DNA of 64,000 nt from Pseudomonadota bacterium (GCA_022566895.1 JADFIA010000002.1:1-64000), one strand, 5' to 3'; shown: positions 51,992 through 63,382, counted from the stretch's first letter. A program made the numbers and translations. The notes: a model not told the origin generated them from the letters alone.

Positions 51992-53104
51992 CTAGACCCG
52001 CATCGGCATTAAAACATAAAGCGCCGCTGGGTCGGCGCTGTCTTGAATCACGGTTGGCGATGAAGGATCGGCCAGCTTGGCGTGCATCGTATCGCCCTCG
52101 ACCTGTCCAAGAATATCCAGGAGATAGCGCGCGTTAAACCCGATCTCCATGGCTTCGGCGGCGTACTGGGCCGCCACCTCTTCGCGCGCCGTGCCGTTTT
52201 CAGGGCTGTTGACGGTCAGCACCAACTTATCAGCCTCGAGGTTCAGTTTGACCGACCGCGTTCGATCGCTCGAAATCGTCGAAACCCGGTCGACAGCCTC
52301 CGCAAACATGTGACAGTCGACTTCGAGGATTTTGTCGTTGCCGAGTGGAATGACCCGTGAATAGTCCGGGAAGGTGCCGTCGATCAGCTTCGAGGTAAGG
52401 ACCGCGCCATCAAAGGAAAACTGGATTTTGGTCTCGGACAGGGCAACGCTGACGTCGCCGTCAAACTCGTCGATTAATTTTCTTAGCTCGTTCACTGTCT
52501 TGCGCGGCACAATGACCCCGGGCATGCCTTTGGCCCCGTCGGGCAAGGGAATCTCCATCCGCGCCAACCGGTGGCCGTCGGTCGCAACCGCCCGAAGTGT
52601 GCTGTCCCCGTTTTCCGAGACGTGCAGGTAAATGCCATTCAGATAATACCGCGTTTCCTCGGTCGAAATGGCAAAGCGGGTTTTGTCGATTAATCGTTTT
52701 AGCTGGTCGGAGGCGATGTCGAACCGATGCGGCAGATCACCCGTCGACATAACCGGAAAATCCTCCTTGGGCAGACAGGCAAGAGCAAATTTTGCACGTC
52801 CCGCCGTCAGCGCCAGCCGCTGATCCGCCTCAAGGCTAAGCTCAACCTCGGCGCCATCCGGCAGCTTGCGGACAATGTCAAAAAGTGTATGGGCCGGCAC
52901 CGTGGTTGCGCCGCTCTCTGAAATATTGGCCTCGGTAGTATCGACGATGGTCAGATCGAGGTCGGTGGCGGTTAACGCCAGAGAGCCGTTTTGCACTTCG
53001 ATTTGAACATTTGAAAGGATCGGGATCGTATTGCGCTTTTCGACAACACTCTGCACATGCCCCAACGAGCGCAGCAGCTTGCCTCGTTCAATGCTTAGTT
53101 TCAT
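51992..53104 (-). CDS. dnaN: DNA polymerase III beta clamp
   Basis: MKLSIERGKLLRSLGHVQSVVEKRNTIPILSNVQIEV...YVLMPMRV. Confidence 0.98.
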   Translation of the reverse strand: MKLSIERGKLLRSLGHVQSVVEKRNTIPILSNVQIEVQNGSLALTATDLDLTIVDTTEANISESGATTVPAHTLFDIVRKLPDGAEVELSLEADQRLALTAGRAKFALACLPKEDFPVMSTGDLPHRFDIASDQLKRLIDKTRFAISTEETRYYLNGIYLHVSENGDSTLRAVATDGHRLARMEIPLPDGAKGMPGVIVPRKTVNELRKLIDEFDGDVSVALSETKIQFSFDGAVLTSKLIDGTFPDYSRVIPLGNDKILEVDCHMFAEAVDRVSTISSDRTRSVKLNLEADKLVLTVNSPENGTAREEVAAQYAAEAMEIGFNARYLLDILGQVEGDTMHAKLADPSSPTVIQDSADPAALYVLMPMRV

Positions 53105-53350
53105 TTGATTGTTCTCTTCCTCAACCGGCTCTCAGCACCAGCATGAGCCGAATTGGCCTCCTATTTCGGGCCCTGCGTGCCCCTGAACAGACCCACAAAC
53201 GCCCCTTCGGTCATCATATGCCATCCGCCAATCCCAACCTAGCAAAATATCGTTGTTTTCCAACATTTTTTGCCCCACCCGGGGCGCCGATTCTGGCCTC
53301 CCAAACGGCCAGAAATCAGCACTTTCCGCGGGTTTGGGTTGGGTCGAATC

Positions 53351-54760
53351 TCAGGCTTCTAAAATCCGCCGGATTCGCTTCACATCCTCGTCGAGGACGC
53401 TGTCCATGCGCCGCAGATCCTCGACCTTGCGGACCGCATGCATAACCGTCGTGTGATCACGACCACCGAACTTGCGGCCGATCTCCGGAAGCGATCTGGA
53501 AGTGAGCTGCTTGGCCAGATACATGGCCACCTGGCGGGGTCGCGCGATGTTCTGCGAACGCCGCGCCGAGAGCAGCTCGGAGAGTCTGAGATTGTAATAG
53601 TCGACGACCTGCCTTTGAATTTCGCTGATCGTTACCTTGCGGTCGTTGGCCCGCAAGACATCCTGCAGGACGTCTTGCGCCATATCTCGACTGACCGCGC
53701 GGCCCATAAAAGTGGCGTAGGCGGCGATGCGATTGAGCCCGCCTTCCAGCTCGCGGACGTTCGAAGTGATACGGCGGGCCAAAAGTTCGAGCACCTCTTC
53801 GGGGAAACTGACGTCGGGATACTGTTCGCATTTGGATTGCAGGATTCCGAACCGCAGCTCAAAATCGGTTGGGTGGATATCGGCCACAAGTCCCCAGCCG
53901 AGTCGCGAAATAATCCTTTCTTCGATTCCCTTAAGGTCGGTCGGTGAGCGGTCGGAGGATACGACCACCTGACGCCGGTTATCCACCAGCGCGTTGAATG
54001 TATGAAAGAACTCTTCCTGGGTCGAGTTCTTGTTGGCAATGAACTGAACGTCGTCGATCATCAACAAGTCGACCGAGCGGAACTGGCGCTTAAATGCAAC
54101 CGTATCCTTGTATCTGAGCGCTGATATGAACTGGAACATGAATTTTTCGGCCGACATATAGACGACCTTGACCCCGGCCCGGCGTCGCTTCACCTCATGG
54201 GCGATTGCATGCATCAGATGGGTCTTGCCAAGCCCCACGCCGCCGTGCAGAAACAGCGGATTAAACGGCACTTCGCCGGTCTCGGCGACCCGGCGGGCGG
54301 CGGCATAGGCCAGCTCATTGGATTTGCCAACCACAAAACTGTCGAAAGTAAATCTTGGATCCAGGCTGGCCTGCAGCGCTCTATCGGCCACCACAGGGGA
54401 GTCGGCTGTCCCAACATGGTCTTTGGCGGCCATCGGCACCCTTATTTTGATGGCACTAAGATCGGCCACAATTTCCACTGCCAGGATGCTCTTGTCTTCG
54501 CGGGCCCAAAGTTCGTGGATGCGATCCATGTAGTGACGTTGAATCCAGTCACGCACAAATTTCGTGCGGGCACTCAGGCGGACTGTGCCACCCTCGGCCG
54601 TCTCGATCTTTAGACCGCTGATCCAGGTTTCGAAGGCATCGTCGCCAATCTCGGCCCTCAGATAGGACTTAATGCGCTCCCAAATCTCGGCTGCCTGAGG
54701 CACTGATTCGTCCACTTCTTTCCCTCCCGTTGGTCTTGTGATCGCCCCGATCCGCGACAA
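53351..54760 (-). CDS. dnaA: Chromosomal replication initiator DnaA
   Basis: NPLFLHGGVGLGKTHLMHAIAHE; RPRQVAMYLAKQLTSRSLPEIGRKFGGRDHTTVMHAVRKVEDL. Start may be a downstream GTG. Confidence 0.98.
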   Translation of the reverse strand: MSRIGAITRPTGGKEVDESVPQAAEIWERIKSYLRAEIGDDAFETWISGLKIETAEGGTVRLSARTKFVRDWIQRHYMDRIHELWAREDKSILAVEIVADLSAIKIRVPMAAKDHVGTADSPVVADRALQASLDPRFTFDSFVVGKSNELAYAAARRVAETGEVPFNPLFLHGGVGLGKTHLMHAIAHEVKRRRAGVKVVYMSAEKFMFQFISALRYKDTVAFKRQFRSVDLLMIDDVQFIANKNSTQEEFFHTFNALVDNRRQVVVSSDRSPTDLKGIEERIISRLGWGLVADIHPTDFELRFGILQSKCEQYPDVSFPEEVLELLARRITSNVRELEGGLNRIAAYATFMGRAVSRDMAQDVLQDVLRANDRKVTISEIQRQVVDYYNLRLSELLSARRSQNIARPRQVAMYLAKQLTSRSLPEIGRKFGGRDHTTVMHAVRKVEDLRRMDSVLDEDVKRIRRILEA

Positions 54761-55294
54761 AAAATCTTTAAACCGCGCCCGGCCGAATTTCGTCGCGAAC
54801 CGGCAGGGTCAAGCGGCGCCTGGTCGTTCCTGCCGCCTAGATTCTACTCATTTCACAGGGCAGGATTCATAGTTTCCAGATAAAAATCCAAACAACTCAA
54901 TAACTTAAAGAACAACTGGCCTTACAGAAAAACAAACCCAGCGCAAAATAAAGTGCCATGAGTTGGTCTCAACGAAGGAACGGGCGCGGCCCTACATCAG
55001 GCATTTTTGGTATTTCCAAGATCGCCGTCCCCCATGTCTCGACCGGATAGCAACTCGTTCTGGCCGCTCTCAACGTAACCTGCACCCACTGCCCTGACAA
55101 CAGATTCTAGCGGCGACAGGCGAAAAAATTTGAGTCGTGTGGGTTGCCGTCTCTTAGGGCACAAAATCTAGGTCAAGTGGAATCTCAAGCCGCCCGAATC
55201 GGACCTGATTGGCCGCCGCCGGTTGGTTAATTGGGGCCTGGGTGGCGAATTGTTGGTAGGGGATTGAAAATTTTAGACAGCGACTCGGGAAAAA

Positions 55295-55561
55295 CTAAGA
55301 GGCCATTTTTTTGACGCGGTTCGAAAGTCTGGAAATTTTGCGTGCCGCGGTATTCTTGTGAAGTATACCGGCACTGATCCCGCGTTGGATTTGGGGCTGG
55401 GCCGCCTGCAAGGCCTTGCGGGCTTCTTCCTGATTGCCGGAGGCGATCGCTTCTTCCACCTTCCGCAAATGGTTGCGAATCCGGCTGACCCTGGATTTGT
55501 TGGTCAGTTGGTTGTAACGGTTTCTGCGAATGCGCTTCCGCGCCTGCGGTGAGTTTGCCAT
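55295..55561 (-). CDS. rpsT: 30S ribosomal protein S20
   Basis: [39 protein letters not shown]. Confidence 0.97.
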   Translation of the reverse strand: MANSPQARKRIRRNRYNQLTNKSRVSRIRNHLRKVEEAIASGNQEEARKALQAAQPQIQRGISAGILHKNTAARKISRLSNRVKKMAS

Positions 55562-55666
55562 TCTATCGCCTTTGTGAACAGTCAGGCAGGCCTTTTGTGC
55601 CTGCCCCGCTTCAGGATGCGCTGTATACCCATAGAGGCCCTCAAGGTCAACACCTTCCGCCCCGCT

Positions 55667-56443
55667 CTATTTGTTTTTAAACTGCGGCTTGCGCTTCTCG
55701 ACGAAGGCCTCCATGCCCTCGGTCTGATCCTCGGTCGAGAACAGCGAATGAAAGACCCGGCGCTCGAACCTGATGCCCTCCGAAAGCGTTGTCTCGTAAG
55801 CCCGGTTGATCGCCTCCTTGGACAGCATGACCGAGGGGCGGGACAACTCGGCAATGCTCTGAGCAATTTTCAAGGTCTCCGTGACCAGGTCATCGAGCGG
55901 AAAGATACGGCTGACAAGGCCGGAGCGTTCGGCCTCTTCCGCGTCCATCATGCGGCCGGTCAAGATCATATCCATGGCCTTTGATTTGCCGATCTGACGG
56001 GTCAGTCGCTGGGTGCCGCCGGCCCCCGGCATCACACCGAGTTTGATCTCCGGCTGGCCAAACTTGGCGTTATCGGCGCAGATGATCATATCGCACATCA
56101 TCGCCAATTCGCAGCCGCCGCCGAGTGCGTAACCTGCTACCGCGGCAATAACGGGTTTGCGGCAGCGGCTCGCCTCTTCCCAATTGGCGGTGATGAAATC
56201 CTCCATAAAGACGTCCATGTAACCCTTAGAGGCCATCTCATTGATATCGGCCCCGGCCGCAAATGCCTTGTCGCTGCCGGTAATCACCGTGACCCCAATA
56301 TCGTCGTCGGCCTCCAGCGCCAGCAGGGCGTCCGTCAGCTCGTCCATTAGCTGCTTATTAAGGGCGTTAAGGGCCTCGGGACGGTTAAGCGTGATCAGGG
56401 CCACCGGCCCTTTTTTTTCCAGCAGGATGGTCTTGTAAGCCAT
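55667..56443 (-). CDS. Enoyl-CoA hydratase
   Basis: [71 protein letters not shown]. Confidence 0.96.
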   Translation of the reverse strand: MAYKTILLEKKGPVALITLNRPEALNALNKQLMDELTDALLALEADDDIGVTVITGSDKAFAAGADINEMASKGYMDVFMEDFITANWEEASRCRKPVIAAVAGYALGGGCELAMMCDMIICADNAKFGQPEIKLGVMPGAGGTQRLTRQIGKSKAMDMILTGRMMDAEEAERSGLVSRIFPLDDLVTETLKIAQSIAELSRPSVMLSKEAINRAYETTLSEGIRFERRVFHSLFSTEDQTEGMEAFVEKRKPQFKNK

Positions 56444-56532
56444 GATTATAACCTCTTTCGCGTTGTCTGGCGGGTCGCTCTTCCTACGGTTTGGGGGGCG
56501 CCTTGAAAAGAAGATTCTCTCTCACAAAGGAG

Positions 56533-56940
56533 CTATACAATCGGTGCGAGAGCCAGGCGAACCAGTGTCTTGTTGCCCTGGCGACCGATGGTCAGTACGA
56601 GTCTCTCTTCCTCCCGCGTAAAAATCAGACCTTCGCCGGCCGGCGATTCGATTCGCCAACCGAGCGCCGGCAGCGCACCCAAATAATAATCCTGGACCGC
56701 CGCCGGCAGTGCTTCGCCGCCGAACACCGCTTCGACGATCCGACCGCCCGGTTTGTCAAAGATGACCCAGGTCTCCTCCTGTTCGCTAAAGCCGGGCATC
56801 AGTGGAAAATCAGGTAAGGCGGACAGATAGCCCGCATCTTCCTGGACCTGGGCCCAGACTTGGCCAGATAAGGAACCAAAAAGCGGCACCTCAAGGGCGG
56901 CAAACGCCAATAACAGGGCAAGGACTCGAAAGTACTTCAT
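56533..56940 (-). CDS. Small exported protein of unknown function
   Basis: Signal-like MKYFRVLALLLAFAALEVPLFGSLSGQVWAQ; no family recognised. Confidence 0.6.
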   Translation of the reverse strand: MKYFRVLALLLAFAALEVPLFGSLSGQVWAQVQEDAGYLSALPDFPLMPGFSEQEETWVIFDKPGGRIVEAVFGGEALPAAVQDYYLGALPALGWRIESPAGEGLIFTREEERLVLTIGRQGNKTLVRLALAPIV

Positions 56941-56986
56941 CGGGTTACCATAACAGCCGCGCTTGGCGTGACAAGCGCCGCGCGAA

Positions 56987-57817
56987 TCAACCCTGGCAGC
57001 GGCCGCAGAAGAAGGTTGAGCGGCCCGCCTGGGTGATCTGTTTCACTTGTCCTCGGCAGCCCTCGGTCTGGCAAGCCAAACCGGCGCGTCCGTAGACCCG
57101 GAAGTGGTGCTGAAAATAGCCGGGCTCGCCGTCTGCCCCGGCAAAGTCCCGGAGGCTGCTTCCGCCGGCCTCGATAGCTTCACAAAGCACATCACGAATG
57201 GCGGCGACCAGCCGCTCGGCCTGGCCGGTCGAAATATTGCAGCATTTGCGCCGTGGGCTGATACCGGCCCGGAACAAGGCTTCCGAGGCGTAGATATTGC
57301 CGAGGCCAGCCACCAGCCGTTGATCCAGGAGGGACGGCTTTATGGCCCCGCGCCGCTTCCCTAGTGCCTTGCCAAGGCTCGGCGCCGAGAGCGCGTTGCC
57401 GAGCGGCTCCGGTCCCAGCGTATCCAGCCGAGGGTCCGGATCGTCCACCCGCTCGAGAAAATCCATGATCCCGAACCTTCGTGTGTCGTTAAAGACGAGC
57501 TGCCGCCCACCCTCGATGGTCATCACCACATGATCATGTTTTTTGAGCACACGAGCGGTGCTGCTCTCGACCACAAACAGATTTCCCGACATTCCGAGAT
57601 GAAAAAGAATCGCCCCGCCCCCGGAAAGCTCGAGCAGAAGATATTTGGCGCGCCTTGAAACCCTTTCGATGCGCTGGCCCTCGACCCGTCGCTCAAAGCC
57701 ATCCGGCACCGGCGTCCTCAGGTCACGCCTTATCACGTCGACCTTGCGGATGGTCCGGCCCTCCAGTGCCCGGGCCAAACCGCGGCGTATGGTTTCGACT
57801 TCCGGCAATTCCGGCAT
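56987..57817 (-). CDS. mutM: Formamidopyrimidine-DNA glycosylase
   Basis: MPELPEVETIRRGLARALEGRTI; C-terminal zinc finger CQTEGCRGQVKQITQAGRSTFFCGRCQ. Confidence 0.98.
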   Translation of the reverse strand: MPELPEVETIRRGLARALEGRTIRKVDVIRRDLRTPVPDGFERRVEGQRIERVSRRAKYLLLELSGGGAILFHLGMSGNLFVVESSTARVLKKHDHVVMTIEGGRQLVFNDTRRFGIMDFLERVDDPDPRLDTLGPEPLGNALSAPSLGKALGKRRGAIKPSLLDQRLVAGLGNIYASEALFRAGISPRRKCCNISTGQAERLVAAIRDVLCEAIEAGGSSLRDFAGADGEPGYFQHHFRVYGRAGLACQTEGCRGQVKQITQAGRSTFFCGRCQG

Positions 57818-57898
57818 TGGTTTTGTCCCAACAAGAGTCCACTGGCGAAGCCTCAGCCTCTACGCTATGGTCCCGGGCGGATCAAGCGGGTAATTGGC

Positions 57899-58696
57899 AT
57901 GAGCAGTAAAGCCAGAGATCAGGTGCCGGACGCCGACGCGATTGGCCCCGGAGATGGTGGCCCGGAGGGCCAGGATAAGGCCAGACTGGTCGGGCGCATA
58001 TTCGATCGCGTCGCCGATCGCTACGATCTGATGAACGATCTGATGAGCGGCGGTATCCACCGCCTGTGGAAGGAAAGCTTTGTCGATCAGCTGGTGCCAC
58101 GGCTCGGCGAACGATATCTTGATGTCGCCGGCGGCACCGGCGATATTGCTTTTCGTGTCCTTGAACGGGTGAAAAAGAGCGGCCGCAAGCAAAATGTGTC
58201 CCATACCCAAGTGATCGTCTGCGATATCAACCCCTCGATGTTGAGTGTCGGCCGCGACCGGGCTATCGACAGGGGCCTGTTGACTGATTTGTCCTGGGTC
58301 ACAGGCGACGCCCAGCAACTGCCCTTACCCGACAAATGCGTAGACGCCTATTCGATCGCTTTCGGCATCCGCAACGTCAGCCACCTGGAACGCGCCCTCG
58401 AAGAGGCCTACCGTGTGCTGACACCCGGCGGCGTATTTTTGTGCCTTGAGTTTTCGAAGGTGGGGGATCGCTTTTTGAAGCGCCTGTATCGCCTTTATGC
58501 GGACAACGTAATCCCGATGATTGGCGAATGGGTCACCGGTAGTCGTCCGAGTTACGAGTATCTGGTCGACAGTATTCGCCGGTTTCCTGATCAGGATACG
58601 CTGGCCGGGATGATTACCGAAGCCGGGTTCGGACGCGTCGCCTATCGTAATCTCTCGGGTGGCGTCGTCGCTATCCATAGCGGTCGGCGTCTCTAA
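57899..58696 (+). CDS. ubiE: Ubiquinone/menaquinone biosynthesis C-methyltransferase UbiE
   Basis: VGRIFDRVADRYDLMNDLMSGGIHRLWKESFVDQL...LDVAGGTGDIAFRVL. Confidence 0.97.
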   Translation: MSSKARDQVPDADAIGPGDGGPEGQDKARLVGRIFDRVADRYDLMNDLMSGGIHRLWKESFVDQLVPRLGERYLDVAGGTGDIAFRVLERVKKSGRKQNVSHTQVIVCDINPSMLSVGRDRAIDRGLLTDLSWVTGDAQQLPLPDKCVDAYSIAFGIRNVSHLERALEEAYRVLTPGGVFLCLEFSKVGDRFLKRLYRLYADNVIPMIGEWVTGSRPSYEYLVDSIRRFPDQDTLAGMITEAGFGRVAYRNLSGGVVAIHSGRRL

Positions 58697-58709
58697 GGCG
58701 GAGGCTCAG

Positions 58710-60149
58710 GTGATCCAGGCAACCCGACACGGTATCCGGCTTCTCACGGCTTTTCGCAAGCTGGCGGCCTATGACGCCCTGTTTGCCCTCCATGCGGCGG
58801 AGGTGGAGATTCCGTTGCTCGGCCTGGCGCGACGGCTCTTTTGTTGGGGCGTGACAAAAATCGATAAGGTAGAGGGCCTGCGTCCGGGGGAACGGCTGGC
58901 CCTGGCGTTGCCGGCCATGGGCCCGGCTTTTATCAAACTTGGCCAGACGCTCTCGACGCGGCCCGACATTCTGGGCAAAGAGGTGGCCGCCGACCTCGCG
59001 GGACTGCAAGACCGCTTGGAGCCATTTTCGTTCCCTGAAGTAAAGAAAGCCCTCGCCGCCGCCTTCGATCAGGACACCGACGCCCTATTTCCCTCTTTCG
59101 ACCAGGAAGCGGTGGCCGCCGCATCGATCGCCCAGGTCCACTTTGCCACCACTGCCGATGGTGACGAAGTGGCGGTCAAGATCTTGCGGCCAGGGATCGA
59201 GGACCAATTCGCAAGGGATCTCGCGAGCTTTGAGTGGGCGGCCGGGCTTTTAGAGCGCTGGGTGTCAGCGAGCCGGCGCCTAAAGCCGCGCGAAATTGTT
59301 GGGCTGCTGGCCAAAACCGTGGCGGTAGAAATGGATTTGCGCATGGAGGCGGCGGCAGCCTCGGAGTTGGCTGAGAATATGCAAGGCGAGCAGGACTACC
59401 GGGTACCTAAGGTTTATTGGCAGCACACCTCGAAGCGGGTCCTGACCCTCGAGCGGATCAAGGGGATTCCGATTTACGACCGCGCTGCAATCGTCAAGGC
59501 CGGGCATGAGCCGGCAAAGCTGGCGGCGGCCATCGTGCGGCTGTTCTTGACCCAGTGTATTCGGGACGGCTTTTTTCATGCCGATCTGCATTCGGGAAAT
59601 TTGTTCGTGGCCGCCGACGGCGCTATCCTGCCGGTCGATTTCGGCATTATGGGCCGCCTCGACCGACCGACTCGCCGATTTCTGGCCGAGATTCTCTGGG
59701 GCTTCCATAATGGGGATTATGAGCGCGTGGCCGAGGTTCACTTTGAGGCCGGCTACGTGCCGGCCGATCAATCGGTGGCCCTGTTCGCCCAGGGTTTAAG
59801 GGCCATGCTCGAGCCGATCAAGGGCTTGCCGATCCACGAAATTTCGTTCGGCCGATTGCTGGCCCGGCTTCTCGAGACCACCGCTACCTTTTCGATGGAG
59901 ACCCAACCGCAGCTGCTGGTTATGCAGCGGGCCATGGTGATGTCAGAGGGGCTGGCAATGCAACTCGACCCGGATGCCAACATGTGGGGGCTGTCGCGCC
60001 CGGTGCTCGAGCGGCTGATCAAGGAGGTCCACAGTCCGCTGCCCGAATTATTGAAAACATTAAAGCGGTTGCGCCGCTTGGCAACCCGGCTGCCCGAATT
60101 TCTGGAGCGGCTCGATGCCTTGCTGACCAACCCTGAAAAGCCCGGGTAA
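58710..60149 (+). CDS. ubiB: Ubiquinone biosynthesis kinase-like protein UbiB (GTG start)
   Basis: MGPAFIKLGQTLSTRPDILGKEVAADLAGLQDRLEPF; FFHADLHSGNLFVAADGAILPVDFGIMGRLD. Confidence 0.96.
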   Translation: MIQATRHGIRLLTAFRKLAAYDALFALHAAEVEIPLLGLARRLFCWGVTKIDKVEGLRPGERLALALPAMGPAFIKLGQTLSTRPDILGKEVAADLAGLQDRLEPFSFPEVKKALAAAFDQDTDALFPSFDQEAVAAASIAQVHFATTADGDEVAVKILRPGIEDQFARDLASFEWAAGLLERWVSASRRLKPREIVGLLAKTVAVEMDLRMEAAAASELAENMQGEQDYRVPKVYWQHTSKRVLTLERIKGIPIYDRAAIVKAGHEPAKLAAAIVRLFLTQCIRDGFFHADLHSGNLFVAADGAILPVDFGIMGRLDRPTRRFLAEILWGFHNGDYERVAEVHFEAGYVPADQSVALFAQGLRAMLEPIKGLPIHEISFGRLLARLLETTATFSMETQPQLLVMQRAMVMSEGLAMQLDPDANMWGLSRPVLERLIKEVHSPLPELLKTLKRLRRLATRLPEFLERLDALLTNPEKPG

Positions 60150-60276
60150 TATGACCCCCACCGTTCTGAGTTGAAAAAGGCCGTGCGATGCCATATTTAT
60201 GTGCCTCGCCCCGGGGTTACAGCTTTGGCGCCCCGAGGGGCCGCGAAAATTCGGCCGGCGATAGCGGAGCAAAAGC

Positions 60277-61488
60277 ATGCTGAAGGACAAATCCGTCCTG
60301 TTGATCATTGGCGGCGGTATCGCCGCCTATAAATCGCTCGAGCTGATCCGGCGGCTTCGTGATCTTGGAGCCGAGGTACGCTGCATTCTGACCGCCGGCG
60401 GCAGCGAGTTTATTACCGCCCTGTCGGTGGCCAGTCTTAGCGGCCACCCGGTCTACGCGGATTTATTTTCTCTAAAGGACGAGACCGAGATGGGACATAT
60501 CCGCCTGTCGCGGGAAGCAGACCTTTTGGTGGTGGCGCCGGCAACCGCAAATCTGATGGCCAAAATGGTCGCCGGCGCGGCCGAAGATCTGGCTACCACG
60601 ACCCTTCTTGCGGCCGACAAGCCGGTTCTCTTGTGCCCGTCGATGAATGTCGAGATGTGGAAAAAGCCGTCGACCCGAAGAAACGTCCTGCAGCTCTTGG
60701 AAGACGGCGTTTTATTGGTCGGCCCCGAAGCCGGCGATCTGGCCTGCGGCGAGGTAGGCATGGGTCGGATGGCCGAGGTCGACGAAATTGTCGACGCGGT
60801 GGTTGATCAATTAACGCCCCGAGCGCGCATCCTTGAGGGTCACCGCGCCCTGGTTACCGCCGGACCGACCCATGAACCGATCGATCCGGTTCGCTATTTG
60901 GCCAACCGCTCGTCAGGAAAACAGGGCTATGCGATGGCGGCAGCTCTTTCAGAGCTCGGCGCCGAGACTGTGCTCGTCTCCGGTCCGACGATGCTCCCGC
61001 CGCCAGCCGGCGTGCAACGGCAGTCGGTTGAGACGGCCCAGGAAATGCTCGAGGCCTGCCTTGAGGCCCTGCCGGTCGATGTCGCGGTTTGTGTAGCTGC
61101 AGTCGGCGACTGGCGCGTCTCATTGGATGCTCCTCAAAAGCTCAAGAAGCGCGGCAAACGGCCGCCAACCCTGAAACTGGTCGAGAACCCGGATATTCTC
61201 TCACGGCTGTCCGAACCCTCGAACCGGCGGCCCGAACTTGTGGTGGGATTTGCCGCCGAGACCGAAAATGTGGTGCCCTTCGCGGCCGAGAAACGAAAGC
61301 GCAAGGGTTGCGATTGGATCGTCGCCAACGACGTCTCGACGGCCGGCGGCGCGATGGGCGGCAATACCAATGAGGTTCACCTGATTACTGAGACCGGGAC
61401 CGAATCCTGGCCGCGGGCCGGCAAGGCGGCAATAGCCAGAGAACTGGCCCAAAGGATCGCCCATTATCTTAACCACGAGGCCGTCTGA
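60277..61488 (+). CDS. coaBC: Phosphopantothenoylcysteine decarboxylase / phosphopantothenate-cysteine ligase
   Basis: [68 protein letters not shown]. Confidence 0.97.
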   Translation: MLKDKSVLLIIGGGIAAYKSLELIRRLRDLGAEVRCILTAGGSEFITALSVASLSGHPVYADLFSLKDETEMGHIRLSREADLLVVAPATANLMAKMVAGAAEDLATTTLLAADKPVLLCPSMNVEMWKKPSTRRNVLQLLEDGVLLVGPEAGDLACGEVGMGRMAEVDEIVDAVVDQLTPRARILEGHRALVTAGPTHEPIDPVRYLANRSSGKQGYAMAAALSELGAETVLVSGPTMLPPPAGVQRQSVETAQEMLEACLEALPVDVAVCVAAVGDWRVSLDAPQKLKKRGKRPPTLKLVENPDILSRLSEPSNRRPELVVGFAAETENVVPFAAEKRKRKGCDWIVANDVSTAGGAMGGNTNEVHLITETGTESWPRAGKAAIARELAQRIAHYLNHEAV

Positions 61489-61976
61489 TGAGCGCTGTGC
61501 CGACGATCGAGGTCGGGTTTAAACGTCTTGATCACGGTAGGGGCCTCGATCAACCTTCATATGAGAGTGGCCAAAGCGCCGGCATGGACCTGCCGGCCGC
61601 GGTGCCCGAAGGCGAACCGCTAACGCTGGCGCCCGGCAAGAGAGCGCTGGTGCCGACCGGCTTTGCAATTGCCCTGGCACCGGGTTTTGAAGCGCAGATT
61701 CGGCCGCGATCCGGCCTGGCCGTCAAGTACGGCGTGACGGTCCTGAATGCGCCGGGCACGGTCGATGCGGACTACCGCGGCGAGGTCAAGGTGATCCTGG
61801 CCAATCTCGGGGACCAACCCTTCGTCGTTGAGCGGGGCATGCGGATCGCGCAAATGGTCGTCGCGCCGGTCACCCAGGCGGTGCTTATCGAGCGCCATGA
61901 ATTGGACGATACTCACCGGGGCGACGGCGGATTTGGCTCGACCGGCCTCAAGTCAAGTGGCGGCAGCGGGGCTTGA
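61488..61976 (+). CDS. dut: dUTP diphosphatase
   Basis: [62 protein letters not shown] overlap with coaBC. Confidence 0.97.
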   Translation: MSAVPTIEVGFKRLDHGRGLDQPSYESGQSAGMDLPAAVPEGEPLTLAPGKRALVPTGFAIALAPGFEAQIRPRSGLAVKYGVTVLNAPGTVDADYRGEVKVILANLGDQPFVVERGMRIAQMVVAPVTQAVLIERHELDDTHRGDGGFGSTGLKSSGGSGA

Positions 61977-62007
61977 CCGGAAACCCGGCCTCGGTATCAA
62001 TGCACCC

Positions 62008-62796
62008 ATGGACCTACGTGACGATCAGCTCGAACGCTACGCCCGCCACATTATCTTGAAAGAAGTCGGCGGTAGCGGTCAGATCAAACTGCTGGAAAGC
62101 GCTGTGCTGATCGTTGGTGCGGGTGGTCTCGGTACGCCTCTGGCGACCTATCTGGCGGCGGCCGGCGTGGGCACCATTGGCATTGTTGATTCGGATACCG
62201 TCGATCGCTCGAACCTGCAACGGCAGATCTTGTTCTCGGAGGACGACATTGGCCGGCCCAAGGTCGAGGTGGCAAAACAAGCGCTGGCGAAAATCAATCC
62301 GGACGTTCGGGTAAAAGCCTTCAAGATGCGGCTTGATGCTTCAAATGCCGAGGAAATTTTTAACGGTTTCGATCTGATCGCCGACGGCTGCGATAATTTT
62401 GAGACCCGGCTGGTCGTCAACGATGCTGCGATCGCAGCCCGGAAACCCTTGGTATCAGCAGCTCTTGCACCCTTTGAGGGGCAGCTTTCGACATTCAAGC
62501 CGCACCAGACGGCGCCCGATGGAAAGCCTTGGCCCTGCTATCGATGTCTGGTCGCCTCGGCCCCCGAAGTAGCCGAGCGCGGTTGCTCGGAACAGGGCAT
62601 ATTGGGTGCCGTGGCCGGCGTCCTCGGAACCATGCAGGCGCTTGAAGTTCTCAAAGAGCTTCTGTCGATCGGCGAGAGTCTGGCCGGTCAGCTTTTGATT
62701 GTCGACGGTCTGACCTTCAAGGTTCGCTCGATCCTTCTGCCGGCCGATCCGGCCTGTCCGGGCTGTAGTCATTTGCATGCAGATTCGGACGCTTGA
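62008..62796 (+). CDS. HesA/MoeB/ThiF family adenylyltransferase
   Basis: MDLRDDQLERYARHIILKEVGGSGQIKLLESAVLIVGAGGLGTPLATYLAAAGVGTIGIVDSDTVDRSNLQRQILF; CPGC near the C-terminus. Confidence 0.94.
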   Translation: MDLRDDQLERYARHIILKEVGGSGQIKLLESAVLIVGAGGLGTPLATYLAAAGVGTIGIVDSDTVDRSNLQRQILFSEDDIGRPKVEVAKQALAKINPDVRVKAFKMRLDASNAEEIFNGFDLIADGCDNFETRLVVNDAAIAARKPLVSAALAPFEGQLSTFKPHQTAPDGKPWPCYRCLVASAPEVAERGCSEQGILGAVAGVLGTMQALEVLKELLSIGESLAGQLLIVDGLTFKVRSILLPADPACPGCSHLHADSDA

Positions 62797-62857
62797 CGGG
62801 GCCTTGACCGGCCGCAATGCAGCAGGGCATATAGGCGCCAAGACATGGGAAACAGCA

Positions 62858-63376
62858 ATGAATTCAGGCGCCAAATTTCTTTTGATCGCGGTCGTGGTGG
62901 GGATCCTAAATTTGCCCGCTCAGGCCCAAACCATCATCCGCAAGGAACAAACCTTGGGCGCCTCGGGCCTGCCAACGCCGCGCTTTGTCTCGCTGAACGT
63001 ATCAAAGGCTAACATGCGTAGCGGGCCAGGCGAGCAATATCCGATTCTGTGGGTTTACGTACGCAACACCTTGCCGCTTGAAGTGACCGACGAATATGGC
63101 GCTTGGCGGCGAATCCGGGACAATGAGGGGACCACCGGTTGGATGCACGGCGCTTTGCTTTCGGGTCGGCGCAGCGGGATCATTTCTGGGGCGACGAGAA
63201 TTCTTTACGCGGACCCGGATACAAAATCGAAAGCCCTGCTCAGGAGCGAGCCGGGTGTGATTCTGTCGATCGAGTCCTGCGAGAACGACTGGTGCGAGGT
63301 GAAGATTCGCGGGCGTAGCGGCTGGATCCCTCAAGAGCATTTCTGGGGCACCTATGCCAATGAAAGTATACGCTAG
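62858..63376 (+). CDS. Exported SH3-domain protein
   Basis: Signal peptide MNSGAKFLLIAVVVGILNLPAQAQ; NVSKANMRSGPGEQYPILWVYVRNTLPLEVTDEYGAWRRIRDNEGTTGWMHGALLSGRR. Confidence 0.88.
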   Translation: MNSGAKFLLIAVVVGILNLPAQAQTIIRKEQTLGASGLPTPRFVSLNVSKANMRSGPGEQYPILWVYVRNTLPLEVTDEYGAWRRIRDNEGTTGWMHGALLSGRRSGIISGATRILYADPDTKSKALLRSEPGVILSIESCENDWCEVKIRGRSGWIPQEHFWGTYANESIR

Positions 63377-63382
63377 AACCGC

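Noticed and set aside
54761-55294. Definite oriC call
   Set aside because: No perfect TTATCCACA/TGTGGATAA boxes seen; reported only as a low-interest interval.
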